Origin: Antitrichia curtipendula
Taxonomy: Eukaryota > Streptophyta > Bryopsida > Hypnales > Leucodontaceae
Assembly (NCBI GenBank): GCA_951230915.1
Contig: OX579635.1
Span: 6,944,001 to 7,008,000, forward strand
Reading direction: 5' to 3'
Length of the DNA: 64,000 nt
The notes below the pieces were generated by a model. It had not been told where the DNA came from. It did not search any database and saw only the letters and a program-made list of their open reading frames with translations. Of this stretch, positions 1 through 12,154 are shown piece after piece. The stretch's first letter is position 1. Each line of letters begins with the position of its first letter. Position numbers and translations under genes: made by a program.

Positions 1-1
1 A

Positions 2-1207
2 AGAATGCTTGGCACGCTTGGCAACAGGAGAATGGTGAAGCAAATCATCGGTGAGGTCACCTACAACCTTATCCAAATGATGTGAATCCGGCTCAAGAAA
101 GGCGTCATCCATGTCCGACAAAGTAAAAGTGTCTTGTACTTTGTCTCTGAGGCGTTGCAGTTCTATAGATTGTTGAGAGAGGAGACGATTTTTGTGTGCA
201 CACTGAGATTGCAACTTCCTGACATTGCTTTGCAGCAAAGCAATGTTAATGTCCTTGGTCTTTAGGAGGTCGAGAGCCTTAGCTAGAGTCATAGCATTGT
301 CAGTTCGAGTCACTCTAGATTGAGGGATGGAAGCACGGACAACTGCTCCCATGGGCATGTCATCGCTTGGACCAAATTCGAAGACGTTGTTGGCATCTTG
401 TGCTGGCAACGGTGGATGCGGACCTGTTGCTGAAGTTGATCCTGGCCCAATTCGCGTGGTTGAACGTCGCACCTTCGGGAGGTTTTTCATTCTTTGACCT
501 TGTGACTCTGAACGGTCCTTGTCATTTTCAATCTGAACTTTGGCGGGGCCCACAGTGTCTTCTTTGTCTTGTCCTATCTTTGGCTTTCGCGTACCGTCAG
601 AATCAGGATCTTCTTTGGAATCATCACTGTGAACTTCAGTAGCTATTCTGTTTCTAGAAGCACTTCGAATAGGTCCAAGTCCCCCGTCTGGAAAAGCCAT
701 AACACCTCTTGGTATTGATCCGCTTGTTGGATGTGCCACGTATGTAGTTTCCTTGACTGTGCTCCAATCGACCTCCTTTTGTAGGGCCACCTCAGCATAT
801 GCTCCTCTAGCGATGAAGAGAGGTACTTCATTCCTGTCTACGTTGGGGGTTTTATAAATAGCCTGCCACAATTCTATACACCTTTGAGTGAAGTCTGCAT
901 TTTCACAATGCTTCAGATTTGCCTTGTTAGTGTGACGGTTGTGATAATGGCGCCACGCCGAAAACATCTTGCCGATGTGACACCATTCGATGTAGGCTTC
1001 GCAGGTCTGCATTGTCCATAGCTCTGGCTCCTCGTTCCACCCTTTAAAAGCAATGTGATTTTCACTATTCAATACATGTAACCACTTCTTATGAATGGTG
1101 CCCTTGCGCTTCCGAGTCCTATCTTTGGCAGCCTTGCTGAGGCAACCAGGAGTGCGCGTTGTCTGAGGGAGAGGAAGTGACCCCTCACTGTTGCCTCCGG
1201 TAGCCAT
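2..1207 (-). CDS. Long open reading frame, unidentified coiled-coil protein (partial, runs off left edge)
   Basis: Reading the minus strand from the ATG at 1207, I followed the frame codon by codon to base 2 without a stop, giving at least 402 residues. The family is not recognised. The first 40 residues are basic (RTRKRKG near residue 31). A Trp/His/Cys-rich segment follows at about 42-115 (KKWLHVL, FKGWNEEPELW, WRHYHNRH). Residues 185-300 are acidic, hydrophilic and low in hydrophobics. Residues 310-370 are Leu/Gln-rich with heptad-like spacing and probably form a coiled coil. The last visible residues are basic (AKRAKH). The long open frame in a region otherwise full of stops supports coding; no intron was needed. 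It could be a host nuclear protein or an element-encoded gag-like or DNA-binding protein. Function unknown. Confidence 0.6.
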   Translation of the reverse strand, partial: MATGGNSEGSLPLPQTTRTPGCLSKAAKDRTRKRKGTIHKKWLHVLNSENHIAFKGWNEEPELWTMQTCEAYIEWCHIGKMFSAWRHYHNRHTNKANLKHCENADFTQRCIELWQAIYKTPNVDRNEVPLFIARGAYAEVALQKEVDWSTVKETTYVAHPTSGSIPRGVMAFPDGGLGPIRSASRNRIATEVHSDDSKEDPDSDGTRKPKIGQDKEDTVGPAKVQIENDKDRSESQGQRMKNLPKVRRSTTRIGPGSTSATGPHPPLPAQDANNVFEFGPSDDMPMGAVVRASIPQSRVTRTDNAMTLAKALDLLKTKDINIALLQSNVRKLQSQCAHKNRLLSQQSIELQRLRDKVQDTFTLSDMDDAFLEPDSHHLDKVVGDLTDDLLHHSPVAKRAKHS

Positions 1208-1415
1208 GGAATCTCTGTACGTCGAGAACTTGCGATAACACAAGCTGGGATGAATGAAAAGTAAGAAGTAAACATTCAACACAGGGATCACGCATGCAGC
1301 CAATAAAGGATACAAGACAGAGAGCCAAAGTGAAGAATGAAGGTGAAGAAGACCGTACGGGCGCATGGATATATAGGTGGGCGAGCACGGGTACGCTTCT
1401 TTGAGCATGTCTTTT

Positions 1416-1735
1416 GGGCGACTTCGGGTCCAGCATGGACGACCGCGGGTCCAGGAGGGGCGACTTCAGGTCGAAGAGGGCGACTTCGGGTCCAAAGGAG
1501 GCGACCGCAGGTTCGAGAAGTCGCCTCAGCCGCGGTCTCCCTTACCCGCATTCTCCGTCTCCTACCCGAGGTCGCCTCCATGCGTGTTCTCCTACCCGTA
1601 GTCGCCTACACCTGCGTTCTCTTATCCGCGCTCGCCCTTACACGAAGTCGCCCTACCTGGGGTCGCCCTACGTGAAGTCGCCCTAACACGAAGTCGCCCC
1701 TACCCGCGGTCGCTATGTACCCGAAGTTGCCCGTC
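1416..1735. repeat. GC-rich short-repeat array with inverted halves
   Basis: Some 12-15 degenerate copies of a roughly 20-bp unit containing GCGACTTCGGGTC. In the left half (to about 1530) the unit reads in this direction; in the right half it is inverted (ACGAAGTCGCCC). The two halves could fold back on each other. It lies just upstream of the minus-strand open frame and is far more GC-rich than its surroundings. Open frames across it are repeat artefacts. Confidence 0.7.
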
Positions 1736-1907
1736 CATGTCAAACCCGCATGCGCCCCTAAAATGTGCCACGCGGACGCCACATGGCATCCACGTAGCTT
1801 AGGTAAAAGGGGGGTAATTTTTTGAAAAGTCAAAGGTAAATTTGACTTTATGTGATGTCACGGAGGGTCTACTGGATGTCGCGTGACGTCTGTCTGTCGC
1901 GATGTTG

Positions 1908-2117
1908 CTAGGTCGCGCAGAACAACCTTGCCTTCGCCTTGTGCATGTCAATAATCTTTCCTTTCCGCTTTAATTCCCTCCAAGCGACCTCCAATGCCTC
2001 TTTAGTAGCCTTGTTTGCCTTTTTCTTTGTTGAGCAAGTGATTTCTTCAACCCAAATAGTATTTGCAATGGCATCTTGTGATTCTTGTCCGCAATCCTCT
2101 CCACTTCCTAACTCCAT
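1908..2117 (-). CDS. Small hypothetical ORF, 69 residues
   Basis: Minus-strand ATG at 2117 opens a 69-codon frame (starts MELGSGEDCGQES, ends at TAG at 1908). The second half is a Lys/Ala/Glu-rich amphipathic helix (KKKANKATKEALEVAW). The composition looks protein-like, but there is no family match I can make and no clear splice partner. It may be a stray exon of a neighbouring minus-strand gene or chance. Confidence 0.2.
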   Translation of the reverse strand: MELGSGEDCGQESQDAIANTIWVEEITCSTKKKANKATKEALEVAWRELKRKGKIIDMHKAKARLFCAT

Positions 2118-3888
2118 GGTAAACAATTCTCCCTCGCCAATGTACACAACAAGCAATAGACAATGACGCAGAAAAGTCGCATGAAAACACAGCACATGCG
2201 AATGAGTATGGAGAGCAGGAAAAAACAAAAAGACAATGTTGCCCCCAAATGGGAATTCTTTGCAGTTTCATATGCATGTAGAGAACACAACATGCATTAC
2301 AATGGAAGAACTCCATTTTCGCAAAGTAAAAGCAATGGCAACCCCAATTAACGATAGAAGTTTTAATTGCAAGAGGTGGAAATAAACTACCCTTTTGTGT
2401 ACATCCTACAATCTCGTAAGCCTAGCAAAATTAGTAACACCCCAACAACAGCAACGGGCAAAATCTACAAGCGCATATTAGTAAAATCCTAGTGCCAACA
2501 CACCACCTCCTTGGCAATCTGAAGGCCAACATGAATGCTAAATCCAAGAGGGAGTGGCGACATAATAAAGCCGTCCAAAGTGCGACGTGCGGAGGAATGC
2601 AGCAAAGTGGCAAAGTGTTGCAATTACTTTGCAAATTAAGGCGCTGGAGGAAGATTAAGCCAGTTATAAACCCTAAGTGAGGGAGAAGACGGGTGCCCAT
2701 CTAATCCCTCCAGTCGCCCTTAGCCTCCAATGTGGTGAACAAGGGGTCATTTCCGTTCCCCTATTCCCATTGCCATTTCGCCAAGGAGAACAAACGGGTG
2801 CAATCTAGTGTTTTTTAATTAGGCATTTAAATGCTTAATTCCACCATATTTTGGCAGCATGCACCGGGACTCTAGAACTTTTTTTAAACAAAGTGACCTA
2901 GAAATGCCAAGGGTGCTCCAGCTCACAAACATCACACGCCATCTACCAATCAAAAGTAGCCGCCTCTTGTTCATTTGGAGCCAACCATTACTTGCCACTT
3001 GTACCACTTCTAACGTCTTCATCGCTAGGTTCAGCCCGTTAGAAGCTGTCCAGTTTGTGAAAAGAGATAGTACTCATTCCCCTCAAGATGCTTAAAGTAT
3101 TGGCATTGTGAATCTGGATTTTTGCCATTGGGATGTGTATTGTGAAATTTGGCGTGCCTTTGCCAAATTCTTTTCCTTTGTTTAATCTAGATTTGTTGCC
3201 ATCATTGCATTCTTTGTTGTTTTACAGTTGCCAAAAATCCTAGAATGTGTACATTGCAAATTGAGTAGCTCTTAGGTTTGATCCCAAAATTTTGTTTTCA
3301 ACTATGGGTCGCGCTCTTTGTACATGAGCCAGATTCAATAAGATTGAGAAGTTGATCCTGATGAGTGCCGGAGGTGGAGGTCAGGGTCTTGTGCATTGTC
3401 TACAATTGAAAGTGCTGGATTTCTCTGAAGTCGGAAGTGGAGGTCGTTTTCAAAGTTGGGTGATGGTACGCAATGGCTAATTGGCAGCAGCAACAAGGTA
3501 AGTGGTTCCTTTCTTTTTTATACTATGGTTTCTTGAGTTTTATTTATCATGCTTTCATTGTATTTTATTGCTTTGCATTGATTTGTAAATTGAATCAAAG
3601 TGGCGAACTTGTGAATTAGTGATGGGATTTGCATTTCTTGGGCTGTTGACTGTCTGCTAGGTCATCCATTTTTGGATTGGAGTCAGATTTGTTACAATTT
3701 TGTTGGAATTTGTGGTACGGAGCGAGTTTGATCTACGAAGGTTTTCTATCTTTGTGATCAACTGGTCATCAGAAGCCTCTGTTCTTGTGATATTCAAACA
3801 AGTCTAGGGTGAAGCTTATTTGATTTTACTCATTTTAGATTATTGATTTTTATTTTGGGATTATTCTGGGTGATTGGGTTCACGAACA
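2118..3888. other. No gene recognised; possible 5' flank of hAT-like copy
   Basis: No supported coding sequence. The AT-rich stretch 3090-3880 includes a plausible splice donor (CAAG|GTAAGT at about 3498) and could be the leader and first intron of the decayed transposase that follows. Confidence 0.4.
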
Positions 3889-6760
3889 TGGTTGCTGAGG
3901 GACTTGGGGTAGGTAATGCCAAGGTAGCAACTATAGCTACTAAGCTTGCTTTGAGGGATGAGAAGAGAAAGGCCCGTGAGAAGGTTGCTGAAGCTTTAGT
4001 GCGCAAGAAACTACAAGAGTTGCATCTGATAGAGGAGAGGAGTAAAAAGAATGCACGCGAAAGGGGTACTATTTGATCGTTTTTGAGTTCCTCCCGAAAT
4101 GTCGACAATGGAGCGGCGCTTCAATCTAGAGGTGTAGATTATTCTCAGCAAGGCTCTAAGAGAAAATCAGCCGATGTTCAAAATGTGTCTTTTGACATCG
4201 AGCAAAGATTTGAAGGCGTCTCCACTCTTGGAGACCAAGAGCACAATTGTGTTGCTTTTAGTTCCATCCCTCCTACTCCAGTTGTAGTCTTGTTTGAAGA
4301 ATCTTAGACTTACATTTGCAGTGAAGACAACCCCGACTATCGCAAGATTCATGGATTGGAACTACTGGAATCTGATTTGAATGATTCCAAACCAAAAGCT
4401 GAAGTATCTCCACCAAAAAAGACAAAGACCAATTATGATTTAACTTGGAAGTTCCAAATGGTCTGGGCAGTTCAATGCCCTTGGGCTGAGATGAAACTAA
4501 CGGTTGAGGGCCTTTTACAATGGTCCGTTGTTGGATTTGCACAAGTGTTGGGAAGAAGGAGGTTGTAATGGGGCCAAGATTGAACACTTTGAAGCGGCAT
4601 GCGGAGCGAAAATCCCATAAAGCTAATATGCTTTGTTTTGCTGCCAAGCGCCCCACTATTGTTCTTCAACAGATAAATCATTGCAACTCCATTGAATTCA
4701 AATGCAAACAAGTTCAATTCGCCACTATCTTCTAAGTTCTTTCTTTTGGGAGACCCATGCTTCAATACAAGTCTAGGTCTACTTTGTATTTCTTCCTTGG
4801 ATTGCCAAATTTGCCTTCTATGCATTGGTCAGATAGCTCTAGTTGGATTATGGCAGCCCATATGTATTCATTTGTGCTTCAAAAAATGAAGGCAATGATC
4901 AGTGCAACTGATTTTATTGCCATGACATGTGATGAGACTTCTGGAGCTGACAACAAAAGTTATATAGTTCCGCACATTTATGTTATGCAAAATTGGACTA
5001 GGGCGCCTTTACTTGTGGCATTGCAACAAGTTTCCAGTGATGGTGCAACTATTGATGGTTTGACTGATTTACTAGTCGGAATTTTGGCTTCACGAGGTGG
5101 TTTGGATGCTACTGCGGTTGCCAAAAAAGTAGTCTGTTTTGGTGCAGATGGTGTTTCAACCATGTAGGAACACAAGACAGGTGTCACGTGTATCAATTAA
5201 AGGACAAGTTTGCTCCGTTCATACAAGGGCAGCATTGCATTCTTCATTGTGTTAATTTGGCAATCAAAACTCTATCTAATCTTGACTTGTTTCATGCGAT
5301 TGAGAAGGTCTGCAATGTGATCCAAAAATACTTTGCTCATAGTCCATACTCTTGCACTTCTTTGGGACACCAAGGGTTTGCGGTTATTGAAAAATGTGAC
5401 CACTCGTGGAATGAGCTTAATAGCTCCCTTGAAGCGTCTTATGAGTGAATACATAAGTATTATTGGTAAGATGAACGTAAATTCCAAGAACAAGAAGGAA
5501 AAGGTAATCAACTAACCATTGTACTCATTTTGTTTTCTCTTGATATCCATGATCTCTTTATGTCCATTGAAATATGCTTTCTCTTGATGTCCATGATCTC
5601 TTACTATCTTAATAGCTGAAAATATATCTATTTTATTGTCTTATATTGTGCAGAAAGTTTCACAAAGGAAAGCCCAACTTGTTTGGGACAAGTTGGTTGA
5701 TCCTTACCATCCTTTGGCTATGGCATGCATTCTTCCTCTTTTGGAGTTAGTTGATGCTCTCATTCAATTTGCCCAAGCATGTGACGTGTATGTGTGTGAT
5801 TTTGTGGGAGCCCTTCAAACATGCCTCACAAGGCTCTTTGCATTGTACATTAGTAGCAGGGCTTTCATAGGAGTTGATTTTGTAGGTTTCCAGTACATGG
5901 TAAATCTTGACCATGATCAAATTCCCTTGAAGTGGAGTGATATGGATCTAAACACGGAAGGGCAACATTTATACTTCATTGTGGGTAGTGAGTTGATCCC
6001 AGCTCTGCATGAGCTGTGAGGGATGGTCTTCAATCATAGAAGATGTGAAGGCTGAATGCAAAGGTATGCTATTATCCACCTTTTTGATCCATGTTTGATG
6101 TGCATTGTTTCATTGCATTGTGCAGTAGCAGCAGAGTAGTTGCTTGTGGAATTGAAGGGAAAATTCCCTACTCAAATTGTCATGGATGCTCTTGGAGTGA
6201 TATACCCACAATACTGGTTACAACAATCGGCTCCTAAGGTATCTTTTCGTAAGCATCTTGATGTGCTTAAAATTTTTTATGGAGAGGCTTAGTGGGTGGG
6301 AAACGATGAGAACAAGCGCCTTATCTCTGCGCTCTTGGACCGTTTTGAATTAGAGCTCTAGCAAATTCTCTTCAAAATGGCTATGATTTCAAATGCTAGT
6401 GCAGCCATGGATTCTTTGGGCAAAGTGAATCTTCTTACTTGCCTTTGGCGAATGCTAGATGCTAACAATGCTTTAGCAAAAAACATGTCTAAATATGTGA
6501 AACTAGCTGAAATAGCCATGATCCATATACTTGGATCTGTCAAACAATCAAAGATGAGAGATGGGTTTTTTCTTTGTCTTCTCTGAAAGATCGGTTGAGG
6601 AATTAACTATTGGATGGCAATTTGATTCTGGTAGTCGGCATGCATTCTCAAAATGTTTACACCTTGGAAAACTTTCCATATGATGAATGCTTTCTACAGT
6701 GGGTCAGTGAAGCAAAAAAAGGCCAATATGGCTTGATAGGTTAAATTTGGAAGATTTTGT
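3889..6760 (+). pseudogene. Decayed hAT-type transposase (BED finger + hAT domain)
   Basis: A chain of plus-strand fragments, broken by stops and frame changes, reads like a plant hAT transposase. In order: an N-terminal Lys/Glu-rich helix from ATG 3889; a BED-like finger region at 4440-4620 (WKFQ, PWAE, RCWICTS, MGPRLNTLKRHAERKSH); the catalytic-type core at 4905-5400 (DFIAMTCDETSG, VVCFGADGVSTM, GQHCILHCVNLAIK); a middle region at 5650-6020; and the C-terminal dimerisation-like region at 6370-6590 (LAEIAMIHILGSV). At least four in-frame stops (for example after VSTM near 5166 and at 6018) show that it is inactive. T-rich intron-like gaps lie at 5500-5645 and 6065-6125. Terminal inverted repeats were not located. 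Family call is good; boundaries are approximate. Confidence 0.65.
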
Positions 6761-9360
6761 TGATAGCTCACAGTTTTGGTGCTAGATTTTTTAGGTAGTG
6801 AACTTACAAGTTCAAGTGCATTTTCAGTTTTATTTTTAATTTCAGAGTTGTGATTGTTAGGCTCTATTTTTGCTTATTTGATAGTTTAGGTTTTTTTTAG
6901 TTTACTTAGCAAGGTATCTTAACTTCAGTAATTGAATTCTTTATTAATTTTTACTTTGGCCATTGATATAGGCCTCTCTCACCTAAATTCTACAACATTT
7001 TTACTAAACCGCTATTATAGTGTTATCTGCATCTTTTACTTTCTTTGGGCCATTGTATTTGTGGTATGAATTGTGCAACTCTTGAATCTTTTCCATTTCC
7101 TCAATTTGCCATTGGAGTGTGTTTGTGTTTTGTGCAAGTTTGTGTTTGACGGGATGTTTGAGCATCATGGGTATAAGAAGAACAAGCACATTTATCCAGC
7201 TTTGAGATGGGAGGTGGGTTCATGGTTTTTGGGCTTACAATTGACAAGGTACACATGTGTAGGATGTATCTACAATAGTCTCAAGATTTCAAGATTAACA
7301 TGCTGATTAACGCTTCTTTCTTCATTTTGTATCAAACATAAACTATTTCAGTAAGTTGCTCTTAACGGTTCGAAGGCTAAAGTGTTTTTCTTAACAAGTT
7401 TTTGTTATCATGTACCCTAATTGATATCCTCATGATCAAGTTGGTTGATTCAATGCTTCTTTGTTGATTAGGTTATCAAATTATTTGCATCAGGTTTGTT
7501 AATTAGGGTCAAAATCTGTCAATTGACATAGGGTCAAAATTTGTCAATTTGAACCTTGTAAGCTATGAGTATGTTGCCTACCAGATTTTGAAGAACACTG
7601 AAGGTGTAATGGTCTTAAGTGAGGTTAGACTCCTGCCCATTATCTTGAATCTTTTTGTATTGATGGTTTAGCAAAAGGAAACATTGTTTGGTGTTTAATT
7701 TAGAAATCTGAATACTTATCATTGTCTCCCGAGTGGAAACATTGTCTAATTTGGAATCGTCATAGCTTGAGTTGGAGCTTATTCCATATTTCTGAAATTA
7801 AACAATTTTGAACACTTGTCCAAATTTGAATTCAAGACCCTTTTGTTCCCCTTTGTCTAATTTCAATCTCCTCAGTCCATTCAAAGTGAACTTCAAGTGT
7901 CCTCTGTACTTCAACTTCTTAATGGAGTTGTTTATTGCAAAAAATTATCAAGGTATGTTAACTTTACTTTTCTCTTTGTTTCAGATTTACAACCCCACCA
8001 TAAACTTGAAGTGATATAGAGGAGTGATGGGAATATGCAGAGGAGTGATCTTCTGGGCGATGTTGTGGGTTGTAATACAAGAGTTAGTGAAATTTGTTGG
8101 GATCAAATTTTCACTTGTATGTATGTATTTAGTATGCAAGTAAACTATAAAAGGTTCTAATCTTTGTAACATAATACAACCCATTTCTATTTGTTGATTA
8201 GTGGCCAATTCGATCTTCACAAGTATGTTGCTTCAACTTATCCTGGGTAAAGTATAATTAATTGGCAAGTGCAAATCAATGTTGAACTTTGACTGCTTGA
8301 ATATGTTTAAGCATTGAAAGTCTAGTAGGTATTGACCAAGGATATTCAATACTCATTTTGCCATCGGAGTGTTTGTTTGTTTTGTGTAGGTATAGTACAT
8401 ATCTGGGGATCCTTTATGGTTACTTTTACTTCTAAGTTGTAATATTGGTGTGAAGTTGTATTATTAATGTTTTTGGAATTTGGATCATAGTTCTCATTTT
8501 GCCATTGGAGTGTTTGTCTGTTTTGTGCAGGTCTATTGCATAATGAACATATTATTTCTAGGCTACAGTAGGAATAATACTTCGGTATATAGTACATCAT
8601 TTTTGCAGCCACATAGCATGCGCTCTTGCATTCAGATTTGTATAGTTGTGACTTGTATACTTTCACAATTCAATTGCAGTGCCACTATTTTATCCTACAT
8701 GAAGATTATTGTGTCTACATTTGAATCCAAAAATATTTGAGGAATGCCAGGATGGAGTCCATATGTCTTTCTGGAGTGCCATTTCTTCCACTATTGGATG
8801 TTGTGAATGTTGCCAAATAAGTCCCACATCATTATTTTCGGAGCCACATTTTTCGCTTAAAAAAAATCTAATGTAGCCAACCTTGAACCGTAGATTTCAG
8901 AATGTATGCCTCTATGCAGATTCATCATAAACCGAAAAAAACCCACTGTTGCAATCTGGCGCCCGGGCGAAAAAGAAAAAAGCCCTGATCGTAATGTGAG
9001 GCTTTTTGTATTGGTTGTTGACGTCAGTCGGCCTTCAAGCACACTTGAGGATTTTGTTGACTGTCTTCTTTGCTTTAGAGTATCTCAGAGATTTTAGGCG
9101 GGGCTTTCCCGTTTTGCGCACCTTGTTTCGACTTTGGAGTCTATGCTGAGCTCTTCCTGCTTCATTTGCTGTCTAACTTAGTTCTGCGGAGATTTGAGAT
9201 TAAGGTCTGAGCAGGAAAAGCTTAATTTCGTTCTTCTAAATTCTGTTCCCAACGCCAGCACTGTTGTGGCGGTGTGGTAAAGAAGGTGGAGTTAACGCTG
9301 GGCTTCAATCTGCTTCACGGCGCCTAGTGTGCGCGCCCGCCATCCATCGCGCTCGCCGGC
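6761..9360. other. Intergenic, no gene recognised
   Basis: AT-rich to 8850 with no convincing coding frame. GC content rises from about 8900 toward the gene at 9361, where the promoter and 5' leader are expected. A related T/G-rich segment occurs near 7101-7139 and again at 8352 and 8494. Confidence 0.4.
8352..8531 (+). repeat. Direct repeat, two ~40-bp copies
   Basis: The segment CTCATTTTGCCATYGGAGTG plus a T/G-rich tail ending in TTTTGTGYAGG occurs at 8352-8391 and 8494-8531, with a more diverged copy near 7101-7139. The tails resemble splice acceptors, but no exon follows that I can support. Confidence 0.5.
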
Positions 9361-9897
9361 ATGGAAAACATCACGGCCAACGAAGTGGCAGGTCTGGGAG
9401 TTGGCGCTCTCTTGCTGTCCGCTGCCCTCGCCACGCCTAAGGTCGACGCCTTCGTGGCTCGCGCGCAGCGCAGGTAGTATTCCTCCCGTTTCCCCCTGGC
9501 CTGGACTCCCTCCCTCCTCCTCGTTTTTCTACTTCTTCCCTAAATCACAACCTTCACAGTGAATCTCGCTTGCGTCTTCTGACTTCCAATCTTGGTGAAA
9601 CTTCTGTGGTCCTTCTCGCGGCGTTAGTTCGGGAAGTCAACCTCGTGTTGGAGCCTCTCATTTGGCTTGGAGGTTCGGTTGTGACCTAATTTCGGTTGTG
9701 GTTATGTGTCGGCTGTGATTGATTGCAGGGAGTTGAAATTGTGTATGGAGTGTGGTGGCGTGACGAGAATTCCTTGTGGGAGGTGCCAGGCTCGTGGGAC
9801 TTTGAACGAGAGTGTATTTGGAAGCGGTAAACCGGCAGTCTGTACTGCTTGTAGAGGCAAAGGGAATTTTCCATGTCCTTGTTGTTGCGGGAAATAA
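9361..9897 (+). CDS. Small membrane protein with DnaJ-type zinc finger (FIP/BSD2-like)
   Basis: Two exons, 9361-9473 and 9729-9897, joined by a GT-AG intron (donor CAG|GTAGTA, acceptor TTGCAG) in matching phase, give 93 residues. Residues 1-38 (MENITANEVAGLGVG onward) hold one hydrophobic segment of about 20 residues (9-31), likely a membrane anchor. Residues 43-90 hold four CxxC pairs (C43/46, C54/57, C76/79, C87/90) with the CxxCxGxG-like spacing of the DnaJ cysteine-rich domain. Plant relatives of this size include thylakoid zinc-finger proteins such as the FtsH5-interacting protein and BSD2-like chaperones; the exact orthologue is inferred, not proved. The ATG is the first in frame after a TAG at 9325. 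No extra transit peptide is visible. The reading frame looks intact. Confidence 0.8.
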
Positions 9898-12154
9898 ATC
9901 TAGTTCTTCTTCTTCTTCCTCCTCGTTGGGATGGTGTGGCGTTGGAATTTGGCCAGTGAAGATTTTCATGCTTATTGGATTCTTAGAGGCGAGTGAGTGG
10001 TCGTCTTTCTTGCAATTTGTGCAGTCCTCTGCTATGGTCATGAGGTGAGTAGTGATCCTACAGTGTGCTGTTAGTATGTGCAATGTTACTGCATTGGTAT
10101 GTTCAAGTGCGTGCGAAGAGATACGTTCTTAATGCTCATTGTGGATTTCTACATTAGACGGTAATCAACCTGCAGGAAGTCTAGTTTTACAGGGACAATG
10201 TGCCAAAATCCGTCGCTTATAGTGATCTTCAGCTCCCAATCAATAGTTACGACTGTCCCAAACTTTGCAAACTAACTACATGGGAAGTATGCATTTTTGA
10301 AGACAATTTCAGACATTTTCAGGGTTTAGGGTAAGAAGTGTTGTGTAATTAGGAAGTGGATACACAAAGCTCTGTGGAGCCTACTGTCTGTAGTTGAGGA
10401 CTAGTGGCAAAATTTGCAATGGATGTAGTTGACACGACATAATAAATAATGTCCCGTATTGGATCATAAAATTTGCATTGAAGTTTCTTTTGTAGTCCTC
10501 ATAACTTCAAATGTTGTGAAAGATTAATGATAATGATACATTTAGAAATGGAAGGTGAGGCCACCTATCCACTTATCCTCTCCTTTGAGATTGGGAAGCA
10601 CATTGCTTTGAGTGTTTATATTTAGTCCTCCAAAGAATTATATTATCATTAAAATAAAGATATATATAAATTCTAGTACTTAAAGCAAAGAACAAGTTGG
10701 ATTGGAAATAAATTAAAATAAGATAAGTCAATTTTTCTTTTAAAATAATGGTTACATTTGTCAAAATCAAGTGATCAAATTACAAAACATCAAAATTTTA
10801 ATGCTTCAAATTGATTAAAGTATCACATGCATTATCCAATATCAAGATATTTTTATATGTTATGTGGAGAGAGGATGGGGTTTGAAAGGTCATTTTTATA
10901 GTGAAGTTCATTGCTCTTCATCAATCCTCAAATGTTATGAGATATTTGAAATAAGGTTGGAGCTTGCTTGCTAAAAAAAACATATAGTATGAAAATGTTC
11001 TTATAAACCTCCTTGTGAAATAGTTTAAAAATTATTAAATCTAAATCACAAACAAATTTTTAGATCTAAAAGTCAACTTAATTTAACACATTTTAATATC
11101 TTATTAAAATTAAAAAAATAATATTTTACAATGCTTAAATGATATCTAAAGTGTAGTTGGGAAAGCAATTAGTGCAATTGACATGAATGAGTTGTTGAGC
11201 TTTTTCATGTCCTAATTTACAAATCCTACGTACAATTCTTATACCTCCATAAAACACTTGCCTTCTTATAATTAATTATATATGAAGTGGTGTATGAAGA
11301 TGAGTGTAGTATACATGATTGGATATAATAATTTACTAAATTCCATATTATTGGTTTAAATAAAATAATTTGAAATGCAGTGAGTAAAAAATCAAAAGTT
11401 GTATTTTTTTTTTTTAATTAGTTAATTATTTGGCAAGGAGGTGTCAATACCATATATTGTTTGCCTACAATAATGGAATTTTCTATTAATCAACTTTGAT
11501 GGGCAGGTAGATACAAATTCTTTTATGTCATATATAAGTTGTAATTATGAAATAACCCTATTGGCTATGATCCTTTCTCAGTATTTCCATATTTGTGATA
11601 CGGAAAATTATCATTCCTATAATGGGAGTTAGGTATTTTGATAGAAAGTAGGCCAACATGAATATTTTCAATTCAAAACTATTAAATTAGATCCATAGTA
11701 ATATGCACTTTTTGTACTACTAATAAGAAATTCTATACTATTTTCATATGATCAATATTTGAATTTTTTTAATAAAAAGAATACTAAATGTTTTTATATA
11801 AAAAAATATATATTTGTGTTTCTACACCCCAGGTTCGCATTTGTAGACTGTCTTCTTAGCTTTGTTGACCTTCTATGTATATTGGAAAAAGTGGATTTAG
11901 TATTCTAAAAGCCTTAGGTGAATTGGAAAATAAACTCAATTTGATAAGAGAATGAGTCTTATCATCATTCAACTTCAAGGTCAATGAAAGCATCCTCCAA
12001 TACATTACAAATTTTTTTGTAAAGCTTTTTCAATGAATGTTAATTCTAAAAAGTCACAAGTGGATTATGAATGTTTTCAAGAGCTTACTATTGAAGCCTT
12101 ACAAAACAAATGAAATACATCTAAATATGTTGTAGCAACAACTTTTGTCTACTC
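9898..12154. other. Intergenic, strongly AT-rich
   Basis: After a CT-rich microsatellite (about 9904-9925) that is probably 3' UTR of the zinc-finger gene, I see no gene or structured repeat, only AT-rich sequence. Confidence 0.5.

Noticed and set aside
1288..1675. Overlapping open frames on both strands rich in Arg, Pro and Ser
   Set aside because: They are translations of the GC-rich short-repeat array, which lacks stops by composition.
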